Origin: JADJPO01 sp963724535
GTDB taxonomy: Bacteria > Actinomycetota > Actinomycetes > Actinomycetales > Kineosporiaceae
Reading direction: 5' to 3'
NCBI GenBank assembly: GCA_963724535.1
Contig: CAVRVD010000016.1
Span: 186,001-250,000 of the forward strand
Length of the DNA stretch: 64,000 nt
Below the pieces are notes generated by a model. That model saw nothing but the letters and a program-made list of their open reading frames with translations. It was not told the DNA's origin and made no database searches. Both the position numbers and the translations under genes were made by a program. This document shows positions 41,441-50,981 of the stretch, one piece after another (positions within the stretch are counted from its first letter, which is position 1; every line of letters begins with the position of its first letter).

Positions 41441-41941
41441 TCATCCTGGTCCGGTGCGCGCATCTGGGCGGCGCAGCAGCAGTGGGAGAGCGTCCATGGC
41501 CGCGCTCGCAGCAGTGGGCGCCGCCTCGGCCGAAGCCAGCGTCTGCTCGGTCCACTCCAGCAGCCCCGGGACGTCGATCCCGTGCGGCGCGCGGGCTGCG
41601 TAGGGAGCGATTCTGGACTGCCCGCGGCGCAGCACCGCCCTGGCACCCGTCGGATTGCCGCGCAGCAGATGGGTAAGACCGACGGCGAGCTGCGCCAGGC
41701 CCTGCCACAGGTCACGTTCGCCGGCCGGGGCGCTCTTCCAGACCCCTTCGAGGATCTCGTGGGCGTGGAACGGCCGGCCCGCGTCCAGCAGCCGCTGGGC
41801 CTCGTCCAACGCCTGGCGCGGCGGCAGGACCAGTCCGTCGGGGACGCGCTCAACTCCCGCGCTTCCACGGGCGAGTGGCCTGCCCAAACCGTCCCGGGGC
41901 CGCGCGTTGCGCGGTCGGCCGCTGTCATCCCGCTCGCGCAA
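41441..41941 (-). CDS. DUF309 domain-containing protein
   Basis: This protein of about 166 residues has the DUF309 signature LLDAGRPFHAHEILEGVWKS followed by WQGLAQLAVGLTHLLRGN. The start is set at TTG 41941 because the family-typical DDSGRPRNARPRDGLGRPL begins right after it and a gagggg site lies 9 bases upstream; a GTG at 41980 is in frame. The family is small, helical and of unknown role. Confidence 0.8.
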   Translation of the reverse strand: MRERDDSGRPRNARPRDGLGRPLARGSAGVERVPDGLVLPPRQALDEAQRLLDAGRPFHAHEILEGVWKSAPAGERDLWQGLAQLAVGLTHLLRGNPTGARAVLRRGQSRIAPYAARAPHGIDVPGLLEWTEQTLASAEAAPTAASAAMDALPLLLRRPDARTGPG

Positions 41942-42097
41942 CCGATCACCGCCCCTCGGCTGCGTTGCGTACGACCGCACCAGCGAGCGCGGCGGCCTCC
42001 AGCTCCAGTGCGACCGCGCCGGGGCACAGCCCCAAGGCACCTTCCGAAGAGGAGTGGCACGCCCTACGTCCGGACGAGCATCGACTCGATACGTCGC

Positions 42098-43762
42098 TCA
42101 GGTCGGCTCGGGCTCCATCTCGATCGCCCCGCACGGGCACTCGTGCATACACAGGCTGCAGCCCTTGCAGTAGTCGAGGTTGAACTTGTAGGTGCTCGAG
42201 TCGGTGATCTTCAGGACCGCGTTGTCCGGGCAGACGCCGTAGCAGTTGTCGCAGCCGAAGCAGTTGCCGCAGGACATGCACCGACGGGCCTCGAACAGGG
42301 CGCTGCCGGCGTCCAGCCCGCCGACCACCTCCTCGAAGGTCGACTGGCGGCGCACGGCGTCCAGCACCGGGCGGACCGTCTTCGGGGCGTCGCTGTAGTA
42401 CCAGGTGTTCATCGTCTCCAGCGTGGCCAGCGCCGGCTTCGGCGGCGGTGTGTAGCCGGTGCCTCGCAGGTAGCCGTCGATGTGCCGGGCGGCCTTCTTG
42501 CCGTGCCCGACGGCGACGGTCACCGTGCGCTCGGACGGCACCATGTCGCCACCGGCGAAGACGCCCTCGGCCCCGGTCATCAGGTTCTCGCCGACCTGGA
42601 CGACGCCGTCGGTGACCTCCAGCCCGGGCAGGTTCTCCAGCAGCGACAGGTCGACGTCCTGGCCGAGCGCGAGCACCAGTGAGTCGGCCTCGAGCTCGTC
42701 GGTCTGACCGGTGGGCTGGGGGAAGCCGGAGTCGTCCAGCTCCATCCGCTCCACGACGAGCTTGCCCTCTTCGGCCCGCTTGATCGTGGACAGCCAGCGC
42801 ATCATCACGCCCTCGGCGAGCGCCTCCTCGACCTCGGTGTCGTGCGCTGGCATCCGCTCCCGGGTACGCCGGTAGACGATGATCGCGTCGGTGGCGCCGA
42901 GGCGTTTGGCGGTCCGAGCGGCATCGATGGCGGTGTTGCCGCCGCCGTAGACGACCACCCGGCGGCCGAGCAGCGGGCGGTCCTCACCCTCCATCGAGCG
43001 GAGCATGCTCACCGCGTCGAGGATGTGTGCGGTCTCCCCGGCCGGGATGTAGGCCCGCTTGCCGATGTGTGCGCCGACGGCCAGGAACGCTGCGTCGAAC
43101 GTGCCGGCGGCCATCGTGGCCTCCAGGTCGTCGATCTTGCTGTTGAGCTTGAGCACCACGCCCATGTCGGTGATCCGGGAGACCTCGGCGTCCAGGACGG
43201 AGCGGGGCAGCCGGTAGGAGGGGATGCCGAACCGCATCATCCCGCCGGGAACCGGCCCGGCCTCGTGGATCTCGACGTCGTGGCCCAGCCGGCGCAGGTG
43301 GTAGGCCGCCGACAGCCCGGAGGGCCCGGCACCGACCACGAGCACCTTCTTGCCGCTGGTCTGCGCCGGCCCGTCGATGCCCCAGCCGCGCTCGATGGCC
43401 AGGTCGCCGAGGAAGCGCTCGACCGAGTTGATCCCGACCTCCTGGTCGACCTCCCTGCGGTTGCAGGCGGTCTGGCAGGGGTGGTAGCAGACCCGACCCA
43501 TCACCGCGGGCAGCGGGTTGTCCTCCATGATCTGGCGCCAGGCCGCCTCGTAGCCGTTCGCGCCCTTGCCGTCCGACCCCTCGTCCGCGACGTCGCCGGC
43601 CTCGGCGGCGTACAGCCATTGCTGGATGTTCTCCCCGGCCGGGCAGGCGTTGTTGCACGGCGGCATCCGGTGCACGTACACCGGACGCTCGGTGCGCCAG
43701 GACCCGGTCAGGTTCGCCAGGCTCGACCCGACGTCCAGGGTGATCGCAAAAGGCTTCTCCAT
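42098..43762 (-). CDS. GltD-like NAD(P)H flavoprotein fused to a two-cluster ferredoxin domain
   Basis: This 554-residue protein has an N-terminal Fe-S segment (CNNACPAGENIQQW and CYHPCQTACNR) like the glutamate synthase small subunit, an FAD-binding VVGAGPSGLSAAYHLR, an NAD(P)-binding VVYGGGNTAIDAARTAKR, and a C-terminal domain with two 4Fe-4S motifs (CFGCDNCYGVCP and CKGCSLCMHECPC). The C-terminal part matches the delta (PorD) subunit of 2-oxoacid oxidoreductases. It shares one base with porB (TGATG). It probably moves electrons between ferredoxin and NAD(P)H. Confidence 0.88.
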   Translation of the reverse strand: MEKPFAITLDVGSSLANLTGSWRTERPVYVHRMPPCNNACPAGENIQQWLYAAEAGDVADEGSDGKGANGYEAAWRQIMEDNPLPAVMGRVCYHPCQTACNRREVDQEVGINSVERFLGDLAIERGWGIDGPAQTSGKKVLVVGAGPSGLSAAYHLRRLGHDVEIHEAGPVPGGMMRFGIPSYRLPRSVLDAEVSRITDMGVVLKLNSKIDDLEATMAAGTFDAAFLAVGAHIGKRAYIPAGETAHILDAVSMLRSMEGEDRPLLGRRVVVYGGGNTAIDAARTAKRLGATDAIIVYRRTRERMPAHDTEVEEALAEGVMMRWLSTIKRAEEGKLVVERMELDDSGFPQPTGQTDELEADSLVLALGQDVDLSLLENLPGLEVTDGVVQVGENLMTGAEGVFAGGDMVPSERTVTVAVGHGKKAARHIDGYLRGTGYTPPPKPALATLETMNTWYYSDAPKTVRPVLDAVRRQSTFEEVVGGLDAGSALFEARRCMSCGNCFGCDNCYGVCPDNAVLKITDSSTYKFNLDYCKGCSLCMHECPCGAIEMEPEPT

Positions 43763-44862
43763 CAGTGGTTCCCGCCCTCGTCGGTTCCGTTCATGGCCTC
43801 GCCGTCCTCCAGCAGCCCGTATCGCTCGATGTTGCGGTCCGCCGCGGCCTGCAGCCGCTCGATCACGTCGTCTCGCCGGGTGGGCGAGTACAGGTGGGCA
43901 TAACGTTTCTGCATCCGCAGGTACTCCTCGACCCGAACCTGGCGTCGGATCGGCGTGGCGGCGGTGACGTCGCCGCGCTCGGCCTCGAAGACCGGGAACA
44001 GCCCGCTCTGGGTCGCCGCCCGGGCCACCTCCACGGTCAGCCCGGCCGGGCTGCCCCAGCCCAGCGGGCAGGGCACCAGGACGTGGACGTACCGCGCGCC
44101 GTGCATCCCCATCGCCTTGGTGACCTTGGCCTCCAGGTCGCGCAGGTCGGCTACCGTGGCGGTCGCGACGTAGGGGATCTCGTGGGCCATGGCGATCCGC
44201 GGCACGTTCTTGCCCTGGCCGAACACGTTGCCCGGCTGCGGGCCGACCGCCTGGGTGGTCATCGTGCGGGCCGCGGGCGGGGTGGCTCCCGAGCGCTGCA
44301 CGCCGGTGTTCATGTACGCCTCGTTGTCGTAGCAGATGTAGAGCACGTCGTCGTTGCGCTCGAACATCCCGGACAGGCAGCCGAAGCCGATGTCCACGGT
44401 GCCGCCGTCGCCGCCCTGGGCGACCACGCGGGTGTCGGGTCGGCCGTCGCCGACGCCGCGGGCCAGATCCTTGGCGGCCCGCGTCTTCAGGGCGGCGGCG
44501 ACCCCGGTGGCCACGGCCGGAGCGTTGCCGAACAGGGAGTGCAGCCAGGGGATCTGCCAGGACGTCTCCGGGTAGGGGGTGGAGAACACCTCTAGGCAGC
44601 CCGTGGCGTTCACCGCCACCATCCGCCCCCCGGCGGCGGCCATCGCGGCGTCCAGGGCGTACCGGGCGCCGAGCGCCTCGCCGCAGCCCTGGCAGGCGCG
44701 GTGCCCGGAGGTCAGTGCGTTGCTGCGGTGGGCGTCGGACTGCACCGAGCGTTCCTCGTCGGCCACCAGCCGGTTGCCGACGGCGAAGCTGCCCACCTGG
44801 TAGAACTTCACCTGCTGGGCGCTGTGGTGGGGCGCGTGGTTCGGGGTGGTCTGCTGGGTCAC
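43762..44862 (-). CDS. porB: 2-oxoacid (pyruvate):ferredoxin oxidoreductase beta subunit
   Basis: This 366-residue thiamine-diphosphate subunit has the GGDGGTVDIGFG and YDNEAYMNTG segments (GDG-x-N cofactor motif). Cysteines in CQGCGEAL, NATGCLEV and VPCPLGW fit the 4Fe-4S site of PorB. With PorA and PorG it forms the enzyme that interconverts pyruvate plus CoA with acetyl-CoA, CO2 and reduced ferredoxin. Pyruvate is the likely substrate, but related 2-oxoacids cannot be excluded by eye. Confidence 0.9.
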   Translation of the reverse strand: MTQQTTPNHAPHHSAQQVKFYQVGSFAVGNRLVADEERSVQSDAHRSNALTSGHRACQGCGEALGARYALDAAMAAAGGRMVAVNATGCLEVFSTPYPETSWQIPWLHSLFGNAPAVATGVAAALKTRAAKDLARGVGDGRPDTRVVAQGGDGGTVDIGFGCLSGMFERNDDVLYICYDNEAYMNTGVQRSGATPPAARTMTTQAVGPQPGNVFGQGKNVPRIAMAHEIPYVATATVADLRDLEAKVTKAMGMHGARYVHVLVPCPLGWGSPAGLTVEVARAATQSGLFPVFEAERGDVTAATPIRRQVRVEEYLRMQKRYAHLYSPTRRDDVIERLQAAADRNIERYGLLEDGEAMNGTDEGGNH

Positions 44863-44920
44863 GAAGCGGCTCCTCGGTGCGCTCGGCGGGGTGGACGGGT
44901 CGGCCGGGACGACGATCGGC

Positions 44921-46174
44921 TCACACGGGCCCGGCGGCGACGGCGCCCATGTCCCGCAGGATGTTCTCGGCCTCCGGGCCGCTGCGGCGCCGTTCGCGCT
45001 GACGTTCCAGCTCCTTGTCCACCATCTCCTGGTTGAGGTCCAGGAAGGTCAGCGCCTCCAACGAGTCGGTGTACGCCTTGGCCAGCATCTCATGCAGGCT
45101 GGCCCGGGTGATCGGTCGCCCGCCCAGGCCTGCGATCACCGTGTAGCCGTGCAGGTGCACGCCGGACAGCGCCATCCGGATGTTGGCCGACAGGGGTCCG
45201 CCGATCCCCACCGACAGCGCCTTCTCGAGCACCACGACCCGCTGGGCGTCGGCCAGCACCTTGCGGACCGCGTCCAGCGGGAACGGGCGGAACGAGCCGA
45301 TCCCGAGGGCGCCGACCTTGACCCCGCGCGCCCGTTCGGCGTCCACGACGTCCTCGATGGTGCCGAGAACCGAGCCCAGGGCCACCACGATCGTCTCGGC
45401 GTCCTCGCACCGGTAGGGGTGCACCAGCCCGCCGGAGTCACGGCCGAAGGCCTGGGCGAAGTCTGCGGCGATCGCCGGGATCCGGTCCAGGGCCTGCATC
45501 TGCTTGGCGTGGGCGAGGTAGCGGACCTCGGTGAACGCCTCCGGTCCGACCATGGCGCCGATCGAGACCGGCTCGGCCGGGTCGAGCACCTGGCGCGGGC
45601 GGAACGGCGGGAGGAAGGCGTCGACCTGCTCCGCGGAGGGGATGTCGACGCGCTCGACCGCATGGGTGAGGATGAAGCCGTCCATGCAGACCATCACCGG
45701 CAGGGACAGCTCCTCGGCCAGCCGGAACGCCTGCACGTGCAGGTCGGCGGCCTCCTGGTTGGTCCGTGCGTACAGCTGCATCCAGCCCGAGTCGCGCTGG
45801 GACATGGCATCGCTGTGGTCGTTCCAGATGTTGATCGGGGCGCCGATGGCCCGGTTGGCCACCGTCATCACGATCGGTAGTCCCAGGCCGGAGGCGTTGT
45901 AGACCGCCTCGACCATGAACAGCAGTCCCTGGCTCGCGGTTGCTGTGTAGGTTCGGGCACCCGCTGCGCTGGAGCCGATCGCCACCGACATGGCGGCGAA
46001 CTCGCTCTCGACGTTGACGTACTCGCACGGACTCAGCTCGCCGCTCTTCACCAGCTGGGACAGCGCTTCGACGATGTGGGTCTGTGGGGAGATCGGGTAG
46101 GCGCAGATGACGTCCGGACGGCAGGCCGCCACGGTCTCGGCCACCGCCCGCGATCCCTCAACCTGTCGTAGCAC
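44921..46174 (-). CDS. porA: 2-oxoacid (pyruvate):ferredoxin oxidoreductase alpha subunit
   Basis: This 417-residue subunit has the pyrimidine-binding domain signature CAYPISPQTHIVEALSQLV, NVESEFAAMSVAIGSSAAGA and TATASQGLLFM. The GTG at 46174 is chosen because aaggag lies 7 bases upstream and the family match begins there; an ATG at 46204 is in frame. It overlaps the end of porG by 17 bases. The order porG-porA-porB-GltD/PorD makes one operon. Confidence 0.9.
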   Translation of the reverse strand: MLRQVEGSRAVAETVAACRPDVICAYPISPQTHIVEALSQLVKSGELSPCEYVNVESEFAAMSVAIGSSAAGARTYTATASQGLLFMVEAVYNASGLGLPIVMTVANRAIGAPINIWNDHSDAMSQRDSGWMQLYARTNQEAADLHVQAFRLAEELSLPVMVCMDGFILTHAVERVDIPSAEQVDAFLPPFRPRQVLDPAEPVSIGAMVGPEAFTEVRYLAHAKQMQALDRIPAIAADFAQAFGRDSGGLVHPYRCEDAETIVVALGSVLGTIEDVVDAERARGVKVGALGIGSFRPFPLDAVRKVLADAQRVVVLEKALSVGIGGPLSANIRMALSGVHLHGYTVIAGLGGRPITRASLHEMLAKAYTDSLEALTFLDLNQEMVDKELERQRERRRSGPEAENILRDMGAVAAGPV

Positions 46175-46748
46175 CCGACAACTCCTTCGTCTCGCTGATG
46201 ACATGGTCGTAGGCCAGCCGCGCGGCCTCCACGTTGCCCTCGCCGACCTTGCCCGAGAACGTGCTGCGGATCGCGTCGGACACGGCGTCCAGGGAGATCA
46301 GGCCGGCCGCGGCGGCGAACCCGCCGAGCAGGGCCGCGTTCGGCACCGGACGCCCGACGGCGTGGCGGGCGAACTCGCCGGCCGGCACGGTGAGCAGCCG
46401 GCTTCGGTCGTGCCGCTGGTACAGGTCGGTCAGCCCGAGGTCGCCGAACTCCCGCTCGGAGTTGATCAACACGTACCCGTTGGGACGCAGGCCGCTGAAC
46501 ACGTCCACCTGGTGCAGCAGGGTCGGGTCCTGGATGATCACCGCGTCCGGGTCGACGATCGGTTCGCGGGTGCGGATCGGCTTGTCGTCGATCCGGCAGA
46601 AGCTGACCACTGGGGCGCCGGTGCGCTCTGAGCCGAAGCTCGGGAAGGCCTGGGCGTGCCGTCCTTCGCCGAAGGCCGCCAGGGAGAGCAACTCGGCTGC
46701 GGTGACCACCCCCTGCCCGCCGCGGCCGTGGATGCGCACCTGGAACAT
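46158..46748 (-). CDS. porG: 2-oxoacid (pyruvate):ferredoxin oxidoreductase gamma subunit
   Basis: This 196-residue subunit starts MFQVRIHGRGGQGVVTAAEL, the gamma-domain signature, and has SFGSERTGAPVVSFCRID. A gagggg site precedes the ATG at 46748. It is the first gene of the operon; the 142 bases upstream, up to rsgA, must hold the promoter. Confidence 0.92.
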   Translation of the reverse strand: MFQVRIHGRGGQGVVTAAELLSLAAFGEGRHAQAFPSFGSERTGAPVVSFCRIDDKPIRTREPIVDPDAVIIQDPTLLHQVDVFSGLRPNGYVLINSEREFGDLGLTDLYQRHDRSRLLTVPAGEFARHAVGRPVPNAALLGGFAAAAGLISLDAVSDAIRSTFSGKVGEGNVEAARLAYDHVISETKELSGATTG

Positions 46749-46890
46749 GGGACTCCCCTCGGACGTCGCGCAGCGACCGTCGTACGGACGGCTGGCGTGT
46801 GGACACAAGACGTTGCTTGGGACGCTATGCGGGGGCCCGGCGGACCGTGTGGGTCGTTCGTCCTGCTGTCTGGACGACTGGTCGTGACGA

Positions 46891-47958
46891 TCATGCGCCG
46901 GGGTCGTCGGTGCGCCCGCGCAGCAGCCGGCGTAGCGAGTCCAGCCGGGACGGCCCGGCCGGACCGGCCCCGCCGGCGCCGACGAAGGCGTCCAGCGCGC
47001 ACTCGGGCTCGTCGTGGGTGCAGCCCCGGGGGCAGTGTGCGGTGCCGGGAAGCAGGTCGGGGAAGGCCGCCACGATCCGGTCGACGTCGACATGGGCCAG
47101 ACCGAAGGAGCGCACCCCCGGGGTGTCGATCACCCAGCCACCCCCGGGCAGCCGCAGCGCGTACGCCGAGGTCGAGGTGTGCCGGCCCCGGCCGGTGACG
47201 TCGTTGACCTCGCCGACGGTCCGGTCGGCGCCGGGCACCAGGGCGTTGACGAGCGTGGACTTGCCGACCCCGGAGTGCCCGATCAGCACGGTGACCCGAC
47301 CGGTCAGGGCCCGCCGGACGTCGTCCAGACCAGTGATCGCCGCCGCCTCGCCGTCCGAGGTTGTCGAGGATACCGAGGTGACCACCGCCGGCAGGCCGAG
47401 CGGGGCGTACTCGGCCAGGAACGGCTCGGCCGGGGCCAGGTCGGCCTTGGTCAGGACCAGAAGCGGGTCCAGGCCGGCGTCGTAGGCGGCCACCAGGCAG
47501 CGGTCGACCATCCGCGGCCGGGGGACCGGGTCGGCCAGGGCGGTGACCACGGCCAGCCGGTCGGCGTTGGCCACGATCACCCGTTCCACAGGGTCGGTGT
47601 CGTCGGCACTGCGCCGCAGCGCCGAGCTGCGCTCGGCGACCCGGACGATCCGGGCCAGGCTGCCCGGCGCCCCGGAGATGTCGCCGACCAGGGCTACCCG
47701 GTCACCGATGACGACCCGGGCCCGACCCAGCTCCCGGGCGGTCATCGCCATGATCACCTGCCCGGGGTCGTCGGCGTCGCCGTTCGGACCGCCGAGCACG
47801 CAGGTGTAGCGGCCCCGGTCGACGGTGATCACCCAGGCGTCGACGGCGCCGGTGTGCCGGGGCCGCTCCTTACTGCGGGGGCGGGTGCCACGCCGGTTCG
47901 GCCGGATCCGGATGTCGGACTCGTCCAGGTCTCGGCGTCCTCGCCCCGGTGGGCTCAT
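46891..47958 (-). CDS. rsgA: Ribosome small-subunit-dependent GTPase RsgA
   Basis: This 355-residue circularly permuted GTPase has an N-terminal OB domain, G4 LTKADL before the P-loop IGHSGVGKSTLVNALV, switch VTGRGRHTSTSA, DTPGVRSFGL, and a C-terminal zinc cluster with CPRGCTHDEPECAL. It checks late assembly of the 30S subunit. Its start overlaps the aroA stop by 4 bases, the same pair as in mycobacteria. Confidence 0.95.
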   Translation of the reverse strand: MSPPGRGRRDLDESDIRIRPNRRGTRPRSKERPRHTGAVDAWVITVDRGRYTCVLGGPNGDADDPGQVIMAMTARELGRARVVIGDRVALVGDISGAPGSLARIVRVAERSSALRRSADDTDPVERVIVANADRLAVVTALADPVPRPRMVDRCLVAAYDAGLDPLLVLTKADLAPAEPFLAEYAPLGLPAVVTSVSSTTSDGEAAAITGLDDVRRALTGRVTVLIGHSGVGKSTLVNALVPGADRTVGEVNDVTGRGRHTSTSAYALRLPGGGWVIDTPGVRSFGLAHVDVDRIVAAFPDLLPGTAHCPRGCTHDEPECALDAFVGAGGAGPAGPSRLDSLRRLLRGRTDDPGA

Positions 47959-49289
47959 CGGTCGCCGGACGCCTCACCGGACGACGCGTCGGCGCCGGCC
48001 AGCATGTCCGCCCACAGCCGTGGGAAGTCCGGCAACGTCTTGGCGGTGGTGGCGATGTCCTCGACCCGGACCCCTGGCACCACCAGTCCGATCACCGCAC
48101 CGGTGGTGGCGATCCGGTGGTCGGCGTAGCTGGCGAAGACCCCGCCGTGCAGTGACCGCGGCCGGATCACCAGACCGTCCTCGGTCTCGGTGACGTCGCC
48201 GCCGAGGTTGGTCAGGCCGACGCGCAGCGCGGCCAGACGGTCGGTCTCGTGGCCGCGGATGTGGGTCAGCCCGTGCAGCTGGGACGGCGAGGAGGCCAGG
48301 GCGGCCAGCGCCGCCACCGTCGGTGCGATCTCGCTGGCGTCGTGCAGGTCCACGTCCACGCCGTACAGCTCGCCGGTGCCGCGGACGGTCAACCCGGAGC
48401 GGTCCAGGCTCACCTCGGCGCCCATGGCGTCCAGGACGTCGCGCATCGCGTCGCCGGCCTGGGTGGTGTACTGCGGCCAGCCGGGAATGTGCACCTCGCC
48501 CTGGGTCAGCGCCGCGGCCGCGATGAACGGCGCCGCGTTGGACAGGTCCGGCTCGACCTGGACGTCGAGGGCACCGATCCGGCCCGGCTCCACGACCCAG
48601 GTGGCTGCCTGGGGGTCCTCGTCGACGACCACCCCGACGTCGCGCAGCGCTTCGACGGTCATCGTCACGTGCGGCTGACTGGGGATGGGTGGGCCGACGT
48701 GGCGCAGGGCCAGGCCCTCGTCGAAGCGGGCGGCGGCCAGCAGCAGCCCCGAGACGAACTGGCTGGACGCCGAGGCATCGATCTCGACCTCGCCGCCGCG
48801 GACGTGTCCGGAGCCGCCGATCCGGATCGGGAGATGGTCCCCGGGCGCCGCCTCGATCGGGACGTCGAGCGCGCGCAGGGCCGCCACCACTGCGGCCAGC
48901 GGCCGCTGCCGAGCCCTCGGGTCGCCGTCCAGCTCGACCTCGCCGGAGGCCAGCGCGGCCACCGGCGGCAGGAAGCGCATCACGGTGCCGGCCAGCCCGC
49001 AGTCGATCCGAGCCGGGCCGCGCAGCGCCGCCGGGGTGACCATCCAGTCCTCGCCGAACGGTGACGGCCCCGGGACGTCGTCCACCCAGACTCCCAACGC
49101 GCCCAGCGCCTGAGCCATCAGCAGGGTGTCCCGCGAGCGCAGCGGGGCGCGCAGCCGGGACGGCTCGGCCGCCAGCGCGGCCAGCACCAGGTAGCGGTTG
49201 GTGAGCGACTTGGAGCCGGGCAGCGCCACCGTGGCCAGCACCGGGTGATCGGCGGTGGGGGCGTCCCACAGAGTCGGCGACTCGCTCAC
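47955..49289 (-). CDS. aroA: 3-phosphoshikimate 1-carboxyvinyltransferase (EPSP synthase)
   Basis: This 444-residue enzyme of the shikimate pathway transfers the enolpyruvyl group of PEP to shikimate-3-phosphate. Motifs are LPGSKSLTNRYLVLAALA, the substrate loop GLAGTVMRFLPPVAAL, and SYADHRIATTGAVIGL. The GTG at 49289 lies 8 bases after TAGGCT on the minus strand, a leaderless start for the aroA-rsgA pair. Confidence 0.95.
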   Translation of the reverse strand: MSESPTLWDAPTADHPVLATVALPGSKSLTNRYLVLAALAAEPSRLRAPLRSRDTLLMAQALGALGVWVDDVPGPSPFGEDWMVTPAALRGPARIDCGLAGTVMRFLPPVAALASGEVELDGDPRARQRPLAAVVAALRALDVPIEAAPGDHLPIRIGGSGHVRGGEVEIDASASSQFVSGLLLAAARFDEGLALRHVGPPIPSQPHVTMTVEALRDVGVVVDEDPQAATWVVEPGRIGALDVQVEPDLSNAAPFIAAAALTQGEVHIPGWPQYTTQAGDAMRDVLDAMGAEVSLDRSGLTVRGTGELYGVDVDLHDASEIAPTVAALAALASSPSQLHGLTHIRGHETDRLAALRVGLTNLGGDVTETEDGLVIRPRSLHGGVFASYADHRIATTGAVIGLVVPGVRVEDIATTAKTLPDFPRLWADMLAGADASSGEASGDR

Positions 49290-49346
49290 GATGCGCGAGC
49301 CTATCGGCGCTGCGCTCAGGGCATCGGTCGACGGCCGGGGCCGGAC

Positions 49347-49940
49347 TCAGGCCACCGGGAGGACGTCGTGGGCTGCCTTCTGCGCCGAACGGACCGCGTC
49401 GCGGGCCTCCAGCCGAGCCTGGCGGCGCAGCTGCCGGCCCGCCCACGACGCCTGCCGCCGGGCGCGCCGGGCCTGCCGGGAGGCGCGATGTGCGCTGCGC
49501 TCGAGCTCGTCGACGGCGTGCCGGCCGCGCCAGGCCAGCCCGGGCCGGCCCTCGGTGTCCACCGCGGCCAGCAGCAGCCCGCCGAACAGGCCGACCTCGC
49601 GCAGGAACAGGCCCCGCTCCGCCCGACGCTGCTGCGGGTCCTTGAGCTCCCAGAACGGGTGGTCCACGTAGGTCGCCGGCACCGAGCTGGCGGCCAGGGT
49701 GAGCGCAGCGAGACGGGGCATGGTGCTGGTGCCCAGCAGCGCCCCTGCCCCGACCATGACCGCGCCGTTGGCACGGATCAGCAGCTCGCCGTCCTTGGGC
49801 GCCCCGATCGCGGCGGCCAGCCGCTCGGCGATCGGCTGGGCCCGCTCGGCACGAGTCATCGGGTGCAGGAATGCATCGACCCCGCGGGCGATGAACGTGG
49901 CGGCCAGCAGGGGACGGGCGATGGTGCGCACGAGGCTCAT
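49347..49940 (-). CDS. DoxX family membrane protein
   Basis: This 197-residue protein has about four helices of the DoxX type (IARPLLAATFIARGVDAFLH, GAVMVGAGALLGTSTMPRL) and a basic Arg/Ala-rich C-tail of 60 residues. DoxX proteins are linked to redox stress systems in mycobacteria. It is convergent with nothing and divergent from the YedK gene, near sigR. Confidence 0.85.
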   Translation of the reverse strand: MSLVRTIARPLLAATFIARGVDAFLHPMTRAERAQPIAERLAAAIGAPKDGELLIRANGAVMVGAGALLGTSTMPRLAALTLAASSVPATYVDHPFWELKDPQQRRAERGLFLREVGLFGGLLLAAVDTEGRPGLAWRGRHAVDELERSAHRASRQARRARRQASWAGRQLRRQARLEARDAVRSAQKAAHDVLPVA

Positions 49941-50039
49941 GACACCCACTCTGGCGCGGCTCGGCCGGGCATGCCACCCCCGATCGCCGGCTTCGGCTGG
50001 CGCGGCTGAGGTGCCGTCCGGTCTGGCAGGCTGGGCAGG

Positions 50040-50981
50040 GTGTGCGGACGCTACGCAACGTCCCGTCGGCCCGAGGACCTGGTCGAGGACTTCGACATCG
50101 AGTTCACCACGGGTCCCGGTCCGGGGCAGGACCCGGCCCAGGACGGGTCTGCGGCTGACTACAACGTCGCCCCGACCAGGTCCGCGCCCGTCGTCCTGGA
50201 GCGGGCGCCGCGTCGTGCCGAGCCGGCCGCGGACGGCGAGGTCGACGACGTGCCGCTGGCCGCCGTCGACGAGGACGGCGAGCCGACCGCCGACGCCGCC
50301 CTGGACGCCGCCGTGTCCTCGGACGCCGACGGGCCGCCGGCCGTGCGCTGGCTGCGGCTGTTGCACTGGGGCCTGGTGCCGTCCTGGGCGAAGGACCGCT
50401 CGGTCGGCTACAAGATGATCAATGCTCGGTCCGAGACGTTGCTGGACAAGACCTTCCGTCGGGCCGCCCTGGGCCGGCGGTGCCTGGTGCCGGCCGACGG
50501 CTGGTACGAGTGGCAGCGCAGCCCGACCGAGCGCGACGCCAAGGGCCGCCCGCGCAAGCAGCCGTTCTTCATGCGCCCGGTGTCGGGGGAGCCGATCGCC
50601 TTCGCGGGGATCTACGAGTTCTGGCGCGACCGCAGCGCCCACCCGGACGACGAGTCCGCCTGGCTGACCAGCTTCTCGATCATCACCACCGAGGCCGAGC
50701 CCGGTCTGGTCGCGGTCCACGACCGGATGCCGCTGGTGCTGCCCCCCGACCGCTGGGAGGCCTGGCTGAACCCGCAGCTCGCCGAGGAGGACGCCGTCCG
50801 GGCACTGCTCGCCGCGCCGCACCCGGGACGGTTCGCCGCCGTCCCGGTCAGCACCCGGGTGAACTCGGTGGCCAACAACGGTCCCGAGCTGCTCGAGGAG
50901 GTGCCGCGCGAGCAGCTGCGCGGGGTCCTCGACCCCGCCACCGGCGAGCTGATCGGCGGCGGGGATGTCGCGCTCTTCTGA
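50040..50981 (+). CDS. SOS-response-associated peptidase YedK/HMCES
   Basis: This 313-residue SRAP protein starts MCGRYATS; Cys2 becomes N-terminal and forms the thiazolidine link to abasic sites in single-stranded DNA. Other active-site parts are YNVAPT, NARSETLLDKTF, CLVPADGWYEWQ and HDRMPLVLPP. An acidic, Ala/Asp-rich insertion of about 45 residues lies between residues 60 and 105. The GTG start is fixed by the need for Cys2. The gene is near sigR and aroA, as in mycobacteria. Confidence 0.93.
   Translation: MCGRYATSRRPEDLVEDFDIEFTTGPGPGQDPAQDGSAADYNVAPTRSAPVVLERAPRRAEPAADGEVDDVPLAAVDEDGEPTADAALDAAVSSDADGPPAVRWLRLLHWGLVPSWAKDRSVGYKMINARSETLLDKTFRRAALGRRCLVPADGWYEWQRSPTERDAKGRPRKQPFFMRPVSGEPIAFAGIYEFWRDRSAHPDDESAWLTSFSIITTEAEPGLVAVHDRMPLVLPPDRWEAWLNPQLAEEDAVRALLAAPHPGRFAAVPVSTRVNSVANNGPELLEEVPREQLRGVLDPATGELIGGGDVALF

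Noticed and set aside
46749..46890. Possible sigma-A-like promoter (TTGTGT...TACGAC) for the por operon
   Set aside because: The match to consensus is too weak to list as a feature.
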